37,576 nt of DNA from Helicobacteraceae bacterium (GCA_027063225.1 JAMOSG010000027.1:1-37576); one strand, 5' to 3'; counted from the stretch's first letter, positions 14,734 through 22,634 are shown. Translations and numbers: made by a program. The notes: generated by a model not told the origin, from the sequence alone.

Positions 14734-15462
14734 TTATCCTATTATGTCGTAGATTATCTCAGTTTTATTTTTTTTCTTGAGGATCTCTTTTATTTGTAAG
14801 TTTTCTATCTCTAGTTTTGCAAAAGCCTCTAAAGAGTCAACTTTATGTTTTGCAATTTCACGTAGAACCAATCCTCTATATGCTTTTGCCCAATGGCTAA
14901 GAGTTTTGCCATTTTTTAAAAATTTAAGTGTAGTATAGTTTTTATTTGGCTTATAAAATTTATCGTAGTATCCTGCACGTAAATCTAAAATATCTGCATT
15001 AGCTAAGTAAAGATCAAGTTGGTAAGAGAAACGCTCTTTGTAAAATTTATCTGGTGCAATTTCACCGATACTATTACCTTGTTTTACTTTATATGTTGGA
15101 ATTAAATCTTTTGCTAAAATTGGACCAAAAAGGTTTGAAAATATAATAGTATGCTCTTTTGCAAACTCCTTAGCTTCAAAACTAAGTGAGGTAAAATCTA
15201 AATAATCATAAGCAACACCCTCATAACGCTCAATTGCACTCATAGTAGGAGAGTTGAAAATATCTTCTATATATTGTTGTGCATCATCCCATTTTTTAAG
15301 TCCAAAAAGTTGTAAAATCTTTTCTTTATCTTGAGAGAGGACTATATTATTGTAAGTTTGTAAAATTTCATCTCTTGCATTGGTTGCACCAAAGAGATCT
15401 ATTTGATCTGTTTCTCCACCACTCTTTTTTCCCTCAGATGGTGAAAATAAAATTTTAAGCAT
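14734..15462 (-). CDS. yaaA: YaaA family protein (DUF328, peroxide stress)
   Basis: Belongs to the YaaA/DUF328 family; in E. coli YaaA lowers free iron during hydrogen peroxide stress and binds DNA. 242 residues, the usual length. The N-terminus MLKILFSPSEGKK is diagnostic, and YEGVAYDYLDFTSL, FSNLFGPILAKDLIPTYK and DLRAGYYDKFY are conserved blocks. An open frame continues to 15489, but the ATG at 15462 gives the family start and follows AAGGAAG. It leads a two-gene operon with the SpoU methyltransferase and diverges from the HD-GYP gene across 59 bases. Confidence 0.9.
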   Translation of the reverse strand: MLKILFSPSEGKKSGGETDQIDLFGATNARDEILQTYNNIVLSQDKEKILQLFGLKKWDDAQQYIEDIFNSPTMSAIERYEGVAYDYLDFTSLSFEAKEFAKEHTIIFSNLFGPILAKDLIPTYKVKQGNSIGEIAPDKFYKERFSYQLDLYLANADILDLRAGYYDKFYKPNKNYTTLKFLKNGKTLSHWAKAYRGLVLREIAKHKVDSLEAFAKLEIENLQIKEILKKKNKTEIIYDIIG

Positions 15463-15521
15463 TGTCTTCCTTTGCTTTTTTAAGTACAATTTTAACTAAA
15501 TTTTTATTATGGAAAGAAACT

Positions 15522-17447
15522 ATGCCACAAAAACATGTAAGAAGCCTTGGGGCAAATGAGATTTTAGAATTGATTTTTGTTTATCTTACAGAGATAAGTT
15601 CCCTAAGAGATCCAGATGAGATTTTAGAAGTTCTTGCCAATATGGGTAGAGCTTTAACATCAGCCGATAGATGTAGTGTATGGGTTATTAGTGATGATAA
15701 AAAAGAGATTTGGACAAAAGTAGCTCATGGAGTAGATGAGATTCGTATTCCAATGGGTTCAGGAATTGTTGGTAGTTCTATTGTTAGTGGTGAAAAAGTT
15801 ATTATAGATGATGTTTATAAAGATCCACGTTTTAATCAAAGTATTGATAAAAAAACAGGATATCGTACAAAAAGTATGATGGTTATCCCTTTATATGATA
15901 ATGATGACGAAATTATTGGTGCATTTCAAGTGATTAATCATATAGGTGAAAAAGACTCTTTTGATAAACGTGATATTGAAAGATTGATGCTTGCAAGTAC
16001 TTATGCTGCAGAAACGCTTATCTCTGCAAAATTAACACAAGAGATAGAAGATACGCAACGTGAAGTTGTTTTTACAATGGGTGCTATTGGGGAGAGTAGA
16101 AGTAAAGAGACAGGAAACCATGTAAAAAGGGTTGCAGATTATTCAAAAATTTTAGCAAAAGCTTATGGCATGGATGAGGAGGAAGCAGAACTTTTAAAAC
16201 AAGCAAGCCCAATGCACGATATTGGAAAAATTGCAATTCCAGATGCAATTTTAAAAAAGCCGGGTCGTTTTGATGAGAATGAGCGTGAGATTATGAATAG
16301 CCATGCAGAGCTTGGTTACCATATGATTAAAGATTCAAAACGTCCACTTCTAAAAGCGGCAGCAATTGTTGCATACCAACATCATGAAAAATGGAACGGA
16401 ACAGGATATCCTCAAAAGCTTAAAGGGGAAGAGATCCATATTTATGGAAGAATTACAGCTATTGCAGATGTTTTTGATGCACTAGGTTCAGATAGAGTCT
16501 ATAAAAAAGCTTGGAGTGATGAGCGAATTTTTAAACTTTTTAAAGAGGAGAGAGGTGAGCATTTTGATCCAAAGTTAGTGGATCTATTTTTTGAAAATAT
16601 AGATGCACTTTTAGAAGTTCGGTCTAAATTTAGTGATCAATATCAAGCAAAAGTGGAATATAAAGAGGGTGAGACAAATATTAAAATTTTAGGAGCGTAT
16701 GGAAGTCGAGGAAAAGGTTTAGGTACGAGTTCTTTCTTATTAAATAACAAAACTGTAATTGATGCAGGAAATTTACTAGATAGTTTAGATGTTGCTTCAA
16801 CTGAAATTGAAAATATTTGGATTACACATTCACATTTAGATCATATTTATGATATTGCTTATATTTTAGATAACTACTATGCTCTTAGAAAAAAAACATT
16901 AAATATTTATGGACTTCCAAAAACAATACAAACAATTAAAGAAAATTTTTTAAATAATACTGTTTGGCCAGATTTTTCCCAAATTTCACTTCTTAATTCA
17001 AAAGAGAAATGTGTAAAATATGTAGAGATAGAACTCAATAAAGAGTATAAAATTTCTGAAACAGAGATAATAAAACCAATTTATGCAGAGCATACAGTAG
17101 ATACTTGTGGATATGTTTATATAGAGAAAGGAAAAGGTATTGTGTTTAGTTCAGATACGATTTCTCTTTCGTCTGTTTTAGAAGAAGTAAATGAGAATAA
17201 AAATATATCTACAATAATGGTTGAATGTTCTTTCCCATCAGATATGCAAAATATTGCAGATGTTTCTAAACATTTAACTCCAAAAAAACTTTTTAAAGAG
17301 TTGGAAAAATTAAAAAGAGATGATATTTCCATCTATATTAATCATTTAAAACCAAGTTATTTAACAAAGATTGAAAAAGAGATAGCCCAGTATAAGGGAA
17401 GCTTTGAGTTAAATATTGTAAAAGATGGAGAAATTTTGCAATTTTAG
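15522..17447 (+). CDS. GAF / HD-GYP / metallo-beta-lactamase (class II cyclic-nucleotide phosphodiesterase-like) fusion
   Basis: 641 residues. About 25-175 is a GAF-type sensor domain (SADRCSVWVISDDKKEIWTK, GSGIVGSSIVSGEKVIIDD). About 190-375 is an HD-GYP domain, which hydrolyses cyclic di-GMP: HDIGK with His232-Asp233, HHE at 287-289, and NGTGYP at 292-297 with the GYP triad intact. About 395-641 is a metallo-beta-lactamase fold with HSHLDH at 436-441, LGTSSFLLNN before it, FSSDT and NHLKPSY after it. H-x-H-L-D-H is the class II cAMP phosphodiesterase signature. The gene therefore appears to carry two different metal-dependent phosphodiesterase domains behind a sensor. The ATG at 15522 follows GGAAAGAAAC; a frame opening at 15462 adds a hydrophobic stretch without a ribosome site. 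It is soluble by appearance and probably monocistronic. Confidence 0.85.
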   Translation: MPQKHVRSLGANEILELIFVYLTEISSLRDPDEILEVLANMGRALTSADRCSVWVISDDKKEIWTKVAHGVDEIRIPMGSGIVGSSIVSGEKVIIDDVYKDPRFNQSIDKKTGYRTKSMMVIPLYDNDDEIIGAFQVINHIGEKDSFDKRDIERLMLASTYAAETLISAKLTQEIEDTQREVVFTMGAIGESRSKETGNHVKRVADYSKILAKAYGMDEEEAELLKQASPMHDIGKIAIPDAILKKPGRFDENEREIMNSHAELGYHMIKDSKRPLLKAAAIVAYQHHEKWNGTGYPQKLKGEEIHIYGRITAIADVFDALGSDRVYKKAWSDERIFKLFKEERGEHFDPKLVDLFFENIDALLEVRSKFSDQYQAKVEYKEGETNIKILGAYGSRGKGLGTSSFLLNNKTVIDAGNLLDSLDVASTEIENIWITHSHLDHIYDIAYILDNYYALRKKTLNIYGLPKTIQTIKENFLNNTVWPDFSQISLLNSKEKCVKYVEIELNKEYKISETEIIKPIYAEHTVDTCGYVYIEKGKGIVFSSDTISLSSVLEEVNENKNISTIMVECSFPSDMQNIADVSKHLTPKKLFKELEKLKRDDISIYINHLKPSYLTKIEKEIAQYKGSFELNIVKDGEILQF

Positions 17448-17476
17448 TCAAAATCTCTTGACTTTAGTTTTTTTTT
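17446..17476 (+). terminator. Weak terminator behind the GAF/HD-GYP gene
   Basis: AGTCAA (17446-17451) pairs with TTGACT (17458-17463), followed by a run of nine T at 17468-17476. The right arm is also the -35 box of the tRNA operon. Confidence 0.45.
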
Positions 17477-17486
17477 CTATTATAAT
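17458..17486 (+). promoter_or_regulatory. Promoter of the tRNA-Thr/Tyr/Gly cluster
   Basis: TTGACT at 17458-17463, a 17-base spacer with nine T, and TATAAT at 17481-17486. It starts transcription about 12 bases before tRNA-Thr. It is among the best promoters in the window, fitting stable RNA. Confidence 0.8.
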
Positions 17487-17504
17487 TCTGCCAACAAATT
17501 CGAA

Positions 17505-17581
17505 GCCGACATAGCTCAGTTGGCTAGAGCAGCTGATTTGTAATCAGCAGGCCCGGGGTTCAAATCCTCGTGTCGGCACCA
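17505..17581 (+). tRNA. tRNA-Thr (anticodon TGT)
   Basis: 77 bases with encoded CCA. Acceptor GCCGACA pairs with TGTCGGC. The anticodon arm CTGAT-TTGTAA-TCAG presents TGT, reading ACA and other ACN codons. The T arm contains GGTTCAAATCC. First of three tandem tRNAs ahead of tuf, an arrangement found in many bacteria. Confidence 0.97.
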
Positions 17582-17603
17582 CTTTGAATTTTGTTTTTAG
17601 GCT

Positions 17604-17688
17604 GGTGAGATAGTCAAGTGGCCAACGACGGCAGACTGTAAATCTGCTCCCTATGGGTTCGCAGGTTCGACTCCTGCTCTCACCACCA
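17604..17688 (+). tRNA. tRNA-Tyr (anticodon GTA)
   Basis: 85 bases with encoded CCA. Acceptor GGTGAGA pairs with TCTCACC. The anticodon stem GCAGA/TCTGC surrounds CTGTAAA, presenting GTA. The long variable arm is as expected for a class II bacterial tRNA-Tyr. Confidence 0.97.
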
Positions 17689-17696
17689 CTTTTTTT

Positions 17697-17772
<76 letters not shown>

Positions 17773-17890
17773 CCTTTTAAAACTTCCAAAAAAATACCTT
17801 CAAAATTATTTAAAACAACGTTATGATAAAAAATCTTAAATTTATTGAAAAAATCTATTTAGTTTAAGCAATAATTGAATGAAATTTCGG

Positions 17891-17896
17891 TATAAT
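17891..17896 (+). promoter_or_regulatory. -10 box of tuf
   Basis: TATAAT in the context TTTCGGTATAATCGC, 34 bases before the tuf ATG. An 8-bp inverted repeat (17873-17880 with 17901-17908) flanks it symmetrically. No clear -35 box. Confidence 0.65.
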
Positions 17897-17930
17897 CGCA
17901 ATTCAATTTATAAAAAAGTCGGAGGACACA

Positions 17931-19130
17931 ATGGCAAAAGAAAAATTTGAGCGTAATAAACCTCATGTTAACATTGGTACAATTGGTCACGTTGACCACG
18001 GTAAAACAACTTTAACAGCTGCAATCACTGCAGTTTTAGCAGTTAAAGGTGATGCAGAGCTTATGGATTATGATCAAATCGATAACGCTCCAGAAGAAAG
18101 AGAGCGTGGTATTACTATCGCTACTTCACACGTAGAATATGAAACTGATAAGCGTCACTACGCACACGTTGACTGTCCAGGTCACGCGGATTATGTTAAA
18201 AACATGATTACAGGTGCTGCTCAAATGGATGGTGCTATTCTTGTTGTTTCTGCAGCGGATGGTCCGATGCCACAAACTCGTGAACACATTCTTCTTTCTA
18301 AACAAGTAGGTGTACCTTACATCGTTGTTTTCATGAACAAAGAAGATATGGTTGATGATGAAGAGCTTTTAGAGTTAGTTGAAATGGAAATTCGTGAGCT
18401 TCTTGATCAATACGATTTCCCAGGTGACGATACTCCAATCGTAGCTGGTTCTGCACTTAAAGCTCTTGAAGAAGCTAAAGAAGGTCAACTTGGTGAGTGG
18501 TCAGAAAAAATTCTTAAACTTATGGAAGAAGTAGATGCTTATATTCCTGAGCCAGAGCGTGAAACTGATAAAGACTTCTTAATGCCAGTTGAAGATGTAT
18601 TCTCAATTTCTGGTCGTGGTACAGTTGTTACAGGTAGAATTGAGCGTGGTGTTATTAGAGTTGGTGATGAAGTAGAAATCGTAGGTATCAAAGATACTCA
18701 AAAAACTACTGTTACTGGTGTTGAAATGTTCCGTAAAGAGATGGAGCAAGGTGAAGCAGGTGATAACTGTGGTATCCTTATTCGTGGTATCAAAAAAGAA
18801 GAAGTTGAGCGTGGTCAAGTTCTTTGTAAGCCAGGTACAATTACTCCACATACTAAATTCACAGCTGAAATTTATGTATTAAGTAAAGATGAGGGTGGTC
18901 GTCATACTCCATTCTTCAATGGTTACCGTCCACAATTCTATGTACGTACAACAGACGTTACAGGTGCAATCACTTTACCAGAAGGTACTGAGATGGTTAT
19001 GCCAGGTGATAACGTAAGTATTACTGCTGAATTAATTCACCCAATTGCAATGGAACAAGGTACTAAGTTCGCTATCCGTGAAGGTGGTAGAACAGTTGGT
19101 GCTGGTGTTGTTGCAGAGATTATTGAATAA
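17931..19130 (+). CDS. tuf: Elongation factor Tu
   Basis: GTPase that brings aminoacyl-tRNA to the ribosome. 399 residues. G1 GHVDHGKT at 19-26, G3 DCPGH at 81-85, G4 NKED at 136-139, then the two beta-barrel domains with [21 protein letters not shown] and the C-terminal [16 protein letters not shown] strong GGAGG site lies seven bases before the ATG. The gene uses more C-ending codons (AAC, CAC, TAC, ATC) than its neighbours, the expected bias of a very highly expressed gene. A hairpin includes its stop codon. Confidence 0.99.
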   Translation: MAKEKFERNKPHVNIGTIGHVDHGKTTLTAAITAVLAVKGDAELMDYDQIDNAPEERERGITIATSHVEYETDKRHYAHVDCPGHADYVKNMITGAAQMDGAILVVSAADGPMPQTREHILLSKQVGVPYIVVFMNKEDMVDDEELLELVEMEIRELLDQYDFPGDDTPIVAGSALKALEEAKEGQLGEWSEKILKLMEEVDAYIPEPERETDKDFLMPVEDVFSISGRGTVVTGRIERGVIRVGDEVEIVGIKDTQKTTVTGVEMFRKEMEQGEAGDNCGILIRGIKKEEVERGQVLCKPGTITPHTKFTAEIYVLSKDEGGRHTPFFNGYRPQFYVRTTDVTGAITLPEGTEMVMPGDNVSITAELIHPIAMEQGTKFAIREGGRTVGAGVVAEIIE

Positions 19131-19150
19131 TTCGCTTTTGCGAATTATTC
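19125..19150 (+). promoter_or_regulatory. Stop-codon hairpin at the end of tuf
   Basis: A perfect 11-bp stem (19125-19135 with 19140-19150) closes on TTTT and contains the tuf TAA in its left arm. No T run follows, so it looks more like an RNA 3'-end stabiliser or processing site than a simple terminator. It separates abundant tuf message from rpmG. Confidence 0.6.
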
Positions 19151-19174
19151 AAATCCTTTTAAAGGTATAAAATA

Positions 19175-19327
19175 ATGAGAGAAGCAATTCACTTAGGTTG
19201 TGAAAAATGTAGTCGTCGTAACTACCATACAACTAAAAACAAAAAAACTCATACTGAAAAATTTTCAGTAAAAAAATATTGTAAGTTCTGTAAAGAGCAC
19301 ACAATGCACAAAGAGATGAAGCTCTAA
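19175..19327 (+). CDS. rpmG: 50S ribosomal protein L33 (zinc-ribbon form)
   Basis: 50 residues from ATG 19175 to TAA 19327: MREAIHLGCEKCSRRNYHTT, ending KYCKFCKEHTMHKEMKL. Cys9, Cys12, Cys37 and Cys40 form two CxxC pairs, so this is the zinc-binding (C+) version of L33. AAAGG precedes the start. It sits between tuf and tRNA-Trp, as in other bacteria with the tuf-rpmG-secE-nusG order. Confidence 0.96.
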   Translation: MREAIHLGCEKCSRRNYHTTKNKKTHTEKFSVKKYCKFCKEHTMHKEMKL

Positions 19328-19339
19328 GCTTTGTTTTAA

Positions 19340-19369
19340 TTTAATAGGGTATAATTCCACCCTATTAAA
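19340..19369 (+). promoter_or_regulatory. Inverted repeat containing the -10 box before tRNA-Trp/secE/nusG
   Basis: A perfect 11-bp inverted repeat (19340-19350 with 19359-19369) encloses GGTATAAT at 19348-19355. It may end the rpmG transcript as a hairpin, carry the promoter of tRNA-Trp, secE and nusG, or both. The -35 region is poor. Confidence 0.6.
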
Positions 19370-19376
19370 TCCTTTT

Positions 19377-19452
19377 AGGCGTATAGCTCCAATGGTAGAG
19401 CACCGGATTCCAAATCCGGGTGTTGGGAGTTCGAGTCTCTCTACGCCTGCCA
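19377..19452 (+). tRNA. tRNA-Trp (anticodon CCA)
   Basis: 76 bases with encoded CCA. Acceptor AGGCGTA pairs with TACGCCT, discriminator G. The anticodon stem CCGGA/TCCGG surrounds TTCCAAA, presenting CCA. The position before secE is the standard one in this cluster. Confidence 0.97.
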
Positions 19453-19516
19453 ATCATTTATTATCAGTGTAGCTTACGAGCTTTATTTATAATTAATGTG
19501 ATCATGGGAAAAAATA

Positions 19517-19696
19517 ATGGATATTAGTAAACAGTTTAGAGATGCAAAGCTAGAGCTTTCAAAAGTAATCTTTCCTACAAAAGGTCAGGTTAAACAAGCA
19601 TATCTTGCAGTAATCGTTGTTGTTACAATTATAGCTACTTTCTTAGCTTTAGTTGATCTTACAATGTCTGCAATTATGTCAGCAATTTTAGGTTAG
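19517..19696 (+). CDS. secE: Preprotein translocase subunit SecE
   Basis: Small essential subunit of the SecYEG channel in the inner membrane. 59 residues, the short single-span type usual outside gamma-proteobacteria: an amphipathic N-terminal helix (MDISKQFRDAKLELSKVIFP, then TKGQVKQ) and one membrane segment at about 28-50. ATG at 19517 after GGGAA; the nearby ATG at 19504 is out of frame. It is followed after ten bases by nusG, the universal secE-nusG pair. Confidence 0.93.
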   Translation: MDISKQFRDAKLELSKVIFPTKGQVKQAYLAVIVVVTIIATFLALVDLTMSAIMSAILG

Positions 19697-19706
19697 GAGA
19701 AGGTAA

Positions 19707-20234
19707 ATGGCATATCAATGGTACTCAATCCAGACCTATGGAAGTGACAGACAAGTAAGAGATGCAATTTTAAATATGCTTGAAGAAATGGGTCTTCAAG
19801 ATAAAATTACAGATGTTATTGTTCCTACAGAGGATGTTATTGAAGTTAAAGATGGAAAGAAAAAGGTGAGTGAAAGATCTCTTTATTCAGGATATGTATT
19901 CGCAAGAATCGATCTTGATACGCAAATCCAACATTTAATTCAGTCTATTCCAAAGGTTTCTGGATTTATTGGAGAAGCAAATAGACCTACACCTTTAAGT
20001 GAACATGATATCAACGTGATCTTAGATCGTGTAAACAATCGTCAAGCACCAAAACCAAAAGTATTTTTTGATAATGGTGAAATGGTTCGTATTATAGATG
20101 GACCATTTGCAAACTTTACTGCAACTGTGGATGAGTATGATTTAGAGCATGGAACATTAAAACTTAATGTATCTATCTTCGGAAGAGCAACACCTGTCGA
20201 TATTTCATATACACAAGTTGAAAAAATAATTTAA
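19707..20234 (+). CDS. nusG: Transcription termination/antitermination factor NusG
   Basis: RNA polymerase-bound factor that modulates pausing and Rho and couples transcription to translation. 175 residues: NGN domain (about 1-110) starting [17 protein letters not shown], with the usual [11 protein letters not shown] strand, and a KOW domain (about 122-175) with [21 protein letters not shown]. Ribosome site GGAGAAGG lies just behind the secE stop. Gene order secE-nusG-rplK-rplA is intact. Confidence 0.98.
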   Translation: MAYQWYSIQTYGSDRQVRDAILNMLEEMGLQDKITDVIVPTEDVIEVKDGKKKVSERSLYSGYVFARIDLDTQIQHLIQSIPKVSGFIGEANRPTPLSEHDINVILDRVNNRQAPKPKVFFDNGEMVRIIDGPFANFTATVDEYDLEHGTLKLNVSIFGRATPVDISYTQVEKII

Positions 20235-20259
20235 TTTAATCTCAAAAAAAGGAAGAAAC

Positions 20260-20685
20260 ATGGCAAAAAAAGTTATGGATTATATCAAGCTTCACATCGA
20301 AGCTGGTAAAGCAAACCCGGCTCCACCAGTAGGACCTGCACTTGGTCAACGTGGTGTTAACATTATGGAATTTACTAAGGCATTCAACGAAAAAACTAAA
20401 GATAAAATGGGATTTAAAATTCCTGTTGTTATTACAGTTTATAACGATAGAAGTTTTAGTTTTATCACTAAACAACCACCTGCATCTGCATTAGTAATGA
20501 AAGCTGCTGGTCTTAAAAAAGGTAGTGACAATCCACTTAAAAACAAAGTTGGTAAGATTACTCGTGCACAACTTATGGAAATCGTTGATATGAAAATTGA
20601 AGATTTAAATACAGATGACAAAGAAGCTGCGGCTAATACAATTGCTGGTTCTGCTCGTTCAATGGGTATTGAAATCGTAGATTAA
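20260..20685 (+). CDS. rplK: 50S ribosomal protein L11
   Basis: Part of the GTPase-associated centre, binding 23S rRNA with the L10/L12 stalk. 141 residues. [20 protein letters not shown] and [13 protein letters not shown] near the N-terminus, and a C-terminal RNA-binding domain ending [12 protein letters not shown], are diagnostic. The Pro-rich thiostrepton-contact region is normal. AAAGGAAGAAAC precedes the ATG. Confidence 0.98.
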   Translation: MAKKVMDYIKLHIEAGKANPAPPVGPALGQRGVNIMEFTKAFNEKTKDKMGFKIPVVITVYNDRSFSFITKQPPASALVMKAAGLKKGSDNPLKNKVGKITRAQLMEIVDMKIEDLNTDDKEAAANTIAGSARSMGIEIVD

Positions 20686-20707
20686 TCAATTAGATTAATA
20701 ATCATTA

Positions 20708-20736
20708 ACCACTTATGATACAAAATAAGAAGTGGT
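20708..20736 (+). promoter_or_regulatory. Hairpin in the rplK-rplA spacer
   Basis: ACCAC (20708-20712) pairs with GTGGT (20732-20736), then TTAT (20713-20716) with ATAA (20725-20728), leaving a three-base GAA bulge. The site lies just ahead of rplA, whose product L1 represses its own operon in other bacteria. L1 binding is possible but not shown. Confidence 0.35.
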
Positions 20737-20761
20737 AGAATTTATATGGAGAATTTGAATT

Positions 20762-21454
20762 ATGGGTAAAAGATATAAACAATTACTAGAAAAAATTGAT
20801 ACTAAAAAACTTTACTCTGTAGCAGAAGCTTCTGCTACAGTAAAAGATTTAAAAAGTGCAAAATTTGACGAAACTGTTGAAATTGCAATGAACTTAAATG
20901 TTGACCCTCGTCATGCTGATCAAATGGTACGTGGTGCTGTGGTTCTTCCTCATGGTACTGGTAAAACTGTACGTGTTGCAGTATTTGCTAAAGGTGCTAA
21001 AGCTGATGAAGCTAAAGCAGCTGGTGCAGATATCGTTGGTACAGATGATCTAGTTGCACAAATCAAAGAGGGTGTTTTCAACTTTGATGTAGTTGTTGCT
21101 GCACCAGATTGTATGGGGCTTGTTGGACAAATTGGTCGTATTTTAGGGCCAAAAGGTCTTATGCCTAACCCAAAAACTGGAACTGTAACACCAGATGTTG
21201 CTAAAGCAGTTAACAATGTTAAGGGTGGTCAAGTTTCTTTCCGTGTTGATAAAAAAGGAAACATCCATGCTGGTATTGGTAAAGCAAGTTTTGATGCAGA
21301 TAAAATTGCAGAAAACATTGAAGCTTTTGTTACAGCTATTAACAAACAAAAACCAGCTTCTGCAAAAGGGCGTTATATTCAAAGTGCTGCATTAAGCCTT
21401 ACTATGAGTCCTGCTCTTAAATTAGATAATATCGCATTAGCAGATATTAAATAA
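20762..21454 (+). CDS. rplA: 50S ribosomal protein L1
   Basis: Protein of the mobile L1 stalk that helps release E-site tRNA; often a translational repressor of rplK-rplA. 230 residues, normal length. [19 protein letters not shown] at the start, the [19 protein letters not shown] signature in the middle, and [18 protein letters not shown] towards the C-terminus identify it. ATGGAGAATTTGAATT precedes the ATG, giving GGAG at about eight bases. A short terminator-like hairpin follows. Confidence 0.98.
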   Translation: MGKRYKQLLEKIDTKKLYSVAEASATVKDLKSAKFDETVEIAMNLNVDPRHADQMVRGAVVLPHGTGKTVRVAVFAKGAKADEAKAAGADIVGTDDLVAQIKEGVFNFDVVVAAPDCMGLVGQIGRILGPKGLMPNPKTGTVTPDVAKAVNNVKGGQVSFRVDKKGNIHAGIGKASFDADKIAENIEAFVTAINKQKPASAKGRYIQSAALSLTMSPALKLDNIALADIK

Positions 21455-21457
21455 TTT

Positions 21458-21477
21458 TCCCCCTTTTGGGGATTTTA
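21458..21477 (+). terminator. Short terminator or attenuator after rplA
   Basis: A five-pair stem (21458-21462 with 21468-21472) with four C-G pairs, then TTTTA. The short stem suggests partial termination between rplKA and rplJL. Confidence 0.5.
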
Positions 21478-21516
21478 TTGAAATTTTTTATTTTGAAATA
21501 GTGGGAATCTATTTTA

Positions 21517-21646
21517 AAGTAAAGATTTTCAAACATTGTATGGAAATCTGAATTACTTGGACTAAAGATAGCTGGGGGTATCTACCACGTTGGTAGTGAG
21601 CTTAATTGTATCCTTCCGCCCCGCTTGAAGTTATGTCTGGAAAGGA
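21517..21646 (+). promoter_or_regulatory. rplJ mRNA leader (L10-leader type)
   Basis: This stretch of nearly 200 bases before rplJ folds well by eye. One arm pairs 21517-21522 with 21553-21558 and 21523-21530 with 21542-21549, leaving a three-base GAA bulge as in a kink-turn. A second hairpin pairs 21582-21587 with 21591-21596. Lastly TCCTTCC (21611-21617) can pair with GGAAAGGA (21639-21646), which is the rplJ ribosome site. In other bacteria the L10-L12 complex binds such a leader to repress rplJ-rplL. Exact ends are uncertain. Confidence 0.75.
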
Positions 21647-21652
21647 GAAACT

Positions 21653-22138
21653 ATGCTAAAGTCTAAAAAAGCTGAAGTAATTGAGCAGTTAACTGCTTCT
21701 TTTGCTAATACGACTGCAGTAGTTATTTGTGACTATAAAGGTCTAACTGTTGGTCAGTTAGAGCAGTTACGTAAAGCTGCACGTGCAAAAGACACAAGTG
21801 TTCAGGTTGTAAAAAATACTTTAGCAACTATCGCATTAAATAATGCGGGTATGAGTGGTGTTGAGATTAAAGATACAAACATTTTTGTTTGGTCTGATGA
21901 TGTTATCAATGCTGCTAAAGTTGCTGCTGATTTTGCAAAAGAGAACGACAAATTTGTAATTAAAGCTGGATTCTTAGATAAAGAGCCTGCTGATGTTGCA
22001 AAAATTGAAGCATTCGCTAAACTTCCTGGTCGTGATGAGCTTCTTGGTATGCTTGCTGCTACTTGGATGGCACCAGTTACGAATATGGCTGTTGGTATCG
22101 ATGCTTTAAGAAGAAAATTAGAAGAAGAAGCTGAATAA
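21653..22138 (+). CDS. rplJ: 50S ribosomal protein L10
   Basis: Base of the L12 stalk; with L12 it also represses its own message. 161 residues, normal size. KKAEVIEQLTASFANTTAVV, VICDYKGLTVGQLEQLRK and VQVVKNTLATIAL are the rRNA-binding N-terminal domain; the last helix (AVGIDALRRKLEEEAE) is the L12-binding helix. The ribosome site GGAAAGGAG may be masked by pairing in the leader. Confidence 0.97.
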   Translation: MLKSKKAEVIEQLTASFANTTAVVICDYKGLTVGQLEQLRKAARAKDTSVQVVKNTLATIALNNAGMSGVEIKDTNIFVWSDDVINAAKVAADFAKENDKFVIKAGFLDKEPADVAKIEAFAKLPGRDELLGMLAATWMAPVTNMAVGIDALRRKLEEEAE

Positions 22139-22200
22139 GCTTACTTTTTTATTTTCATTTTAAAAAACAAATTAAAAATATAAAAAATTAAGGAGTCATT

Positions 22201-22572
22201 ATGGCTATTACTAAAGAAGACGTATTAGAATTTATTTCTGGTTTATCTGTTCTTGAGCTTTCTGAGCTTGTAAAAGAATTCGAAGAAAAATTTGGTGTAT
22301 CTGCTCAGCCTGTAGCTGTAGCTGGTGCTGCTGGTGGTGCTACTGAAGCTGCTGCTGAAAAAACTGAGTTTGATGTAGTACTTACTGATGCTGGTGCTAA
22401 GAAAATCGGTGTTATCAAAGCTGTTCGTGGTCTTACTGGTTTAGGACTTAAAGAAGCTAAAGATGCATGTGAAAACTTACCTTCAACAATCAAAGAGGGT
22501 GTAGATAAAGAAACTGCTGAAGCTGCGAAAGCTGAGTTAGAAGCAGCTGGTGCAACTGTAGAAGTTAAATAA
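22201..22572 (+). CDS. rplL: 50S ribosomal protein L7/L12
   Basis: Multi-copy stalk protein that recruits translational GTPases. 123 residues: N-terminal dimerisation domain (1-35, [20 protein letters not shown]), an Ala-rich hinge (about 36-52) and the C-terminal factor-binding domain with [26 protein letters not shown] precedes the ATG. It follows rplJ by 62 bases and is followed by a strong double hairpin. Confidence 0.98.
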   Translation: MAITKEDVLEFISGLSVLELSELVKEFEEKFGVSAQPVAVAGAAGGATEAAAEKTEFDVVLTDAGAKKIGVIKAVRGLTGLGLKEAKDACENLPSTIKEGVDKETAEAAKAELEAAGATVEVK

Positions 22573-22588
22573 TTTCTTACAACCTTTT

Positions 22589-22634
22589 AAAAATGCTTGG
22601 GAGAGGTTTTAGCCTCTCTTTTTAAGCATTTTTT
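22589..22634 (+). terminator. Nested terminator/attenuator between rplL and rpoB
   Basis: Inner stem GAGAGG/CCTCTC (22601-22606 with 22613-22618) and outer stem 22589-22598 with 22624-22633, with T runs at 22619-22623 and 22629-22634. It should stop a large share of ribosomal-protein transcripts before rpoB, like the rplL-rpoB attenuator of E. coli. Confidence 0.75.

Noticed and set aside
15462..17447. GAF/HD-GYP start at 15462, with a hydrophobic N-terminus
   Set aside because: It would overlap the divergent yaaA start, has no ribosome site, and the ATG at 15522 has GGAAAG at suitable distance. A transcription start inside 15462-15521 would settle it.
18100..19000. Different codon and base use in tuf as a sign of gene transfer
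   Set aside because: The C-ending codon preference is the usual bias for very high expression and the protein is of normal bacterial type.
19265..19453. Minus-strand 62-aa frame starting MAGVERLELPTPGFGIRCS
   Set aside because: It is the antisense translation of tRNA-Trp and the rpmG end; this peptide is a well-known false protein produced by reading tRNA genes backward.
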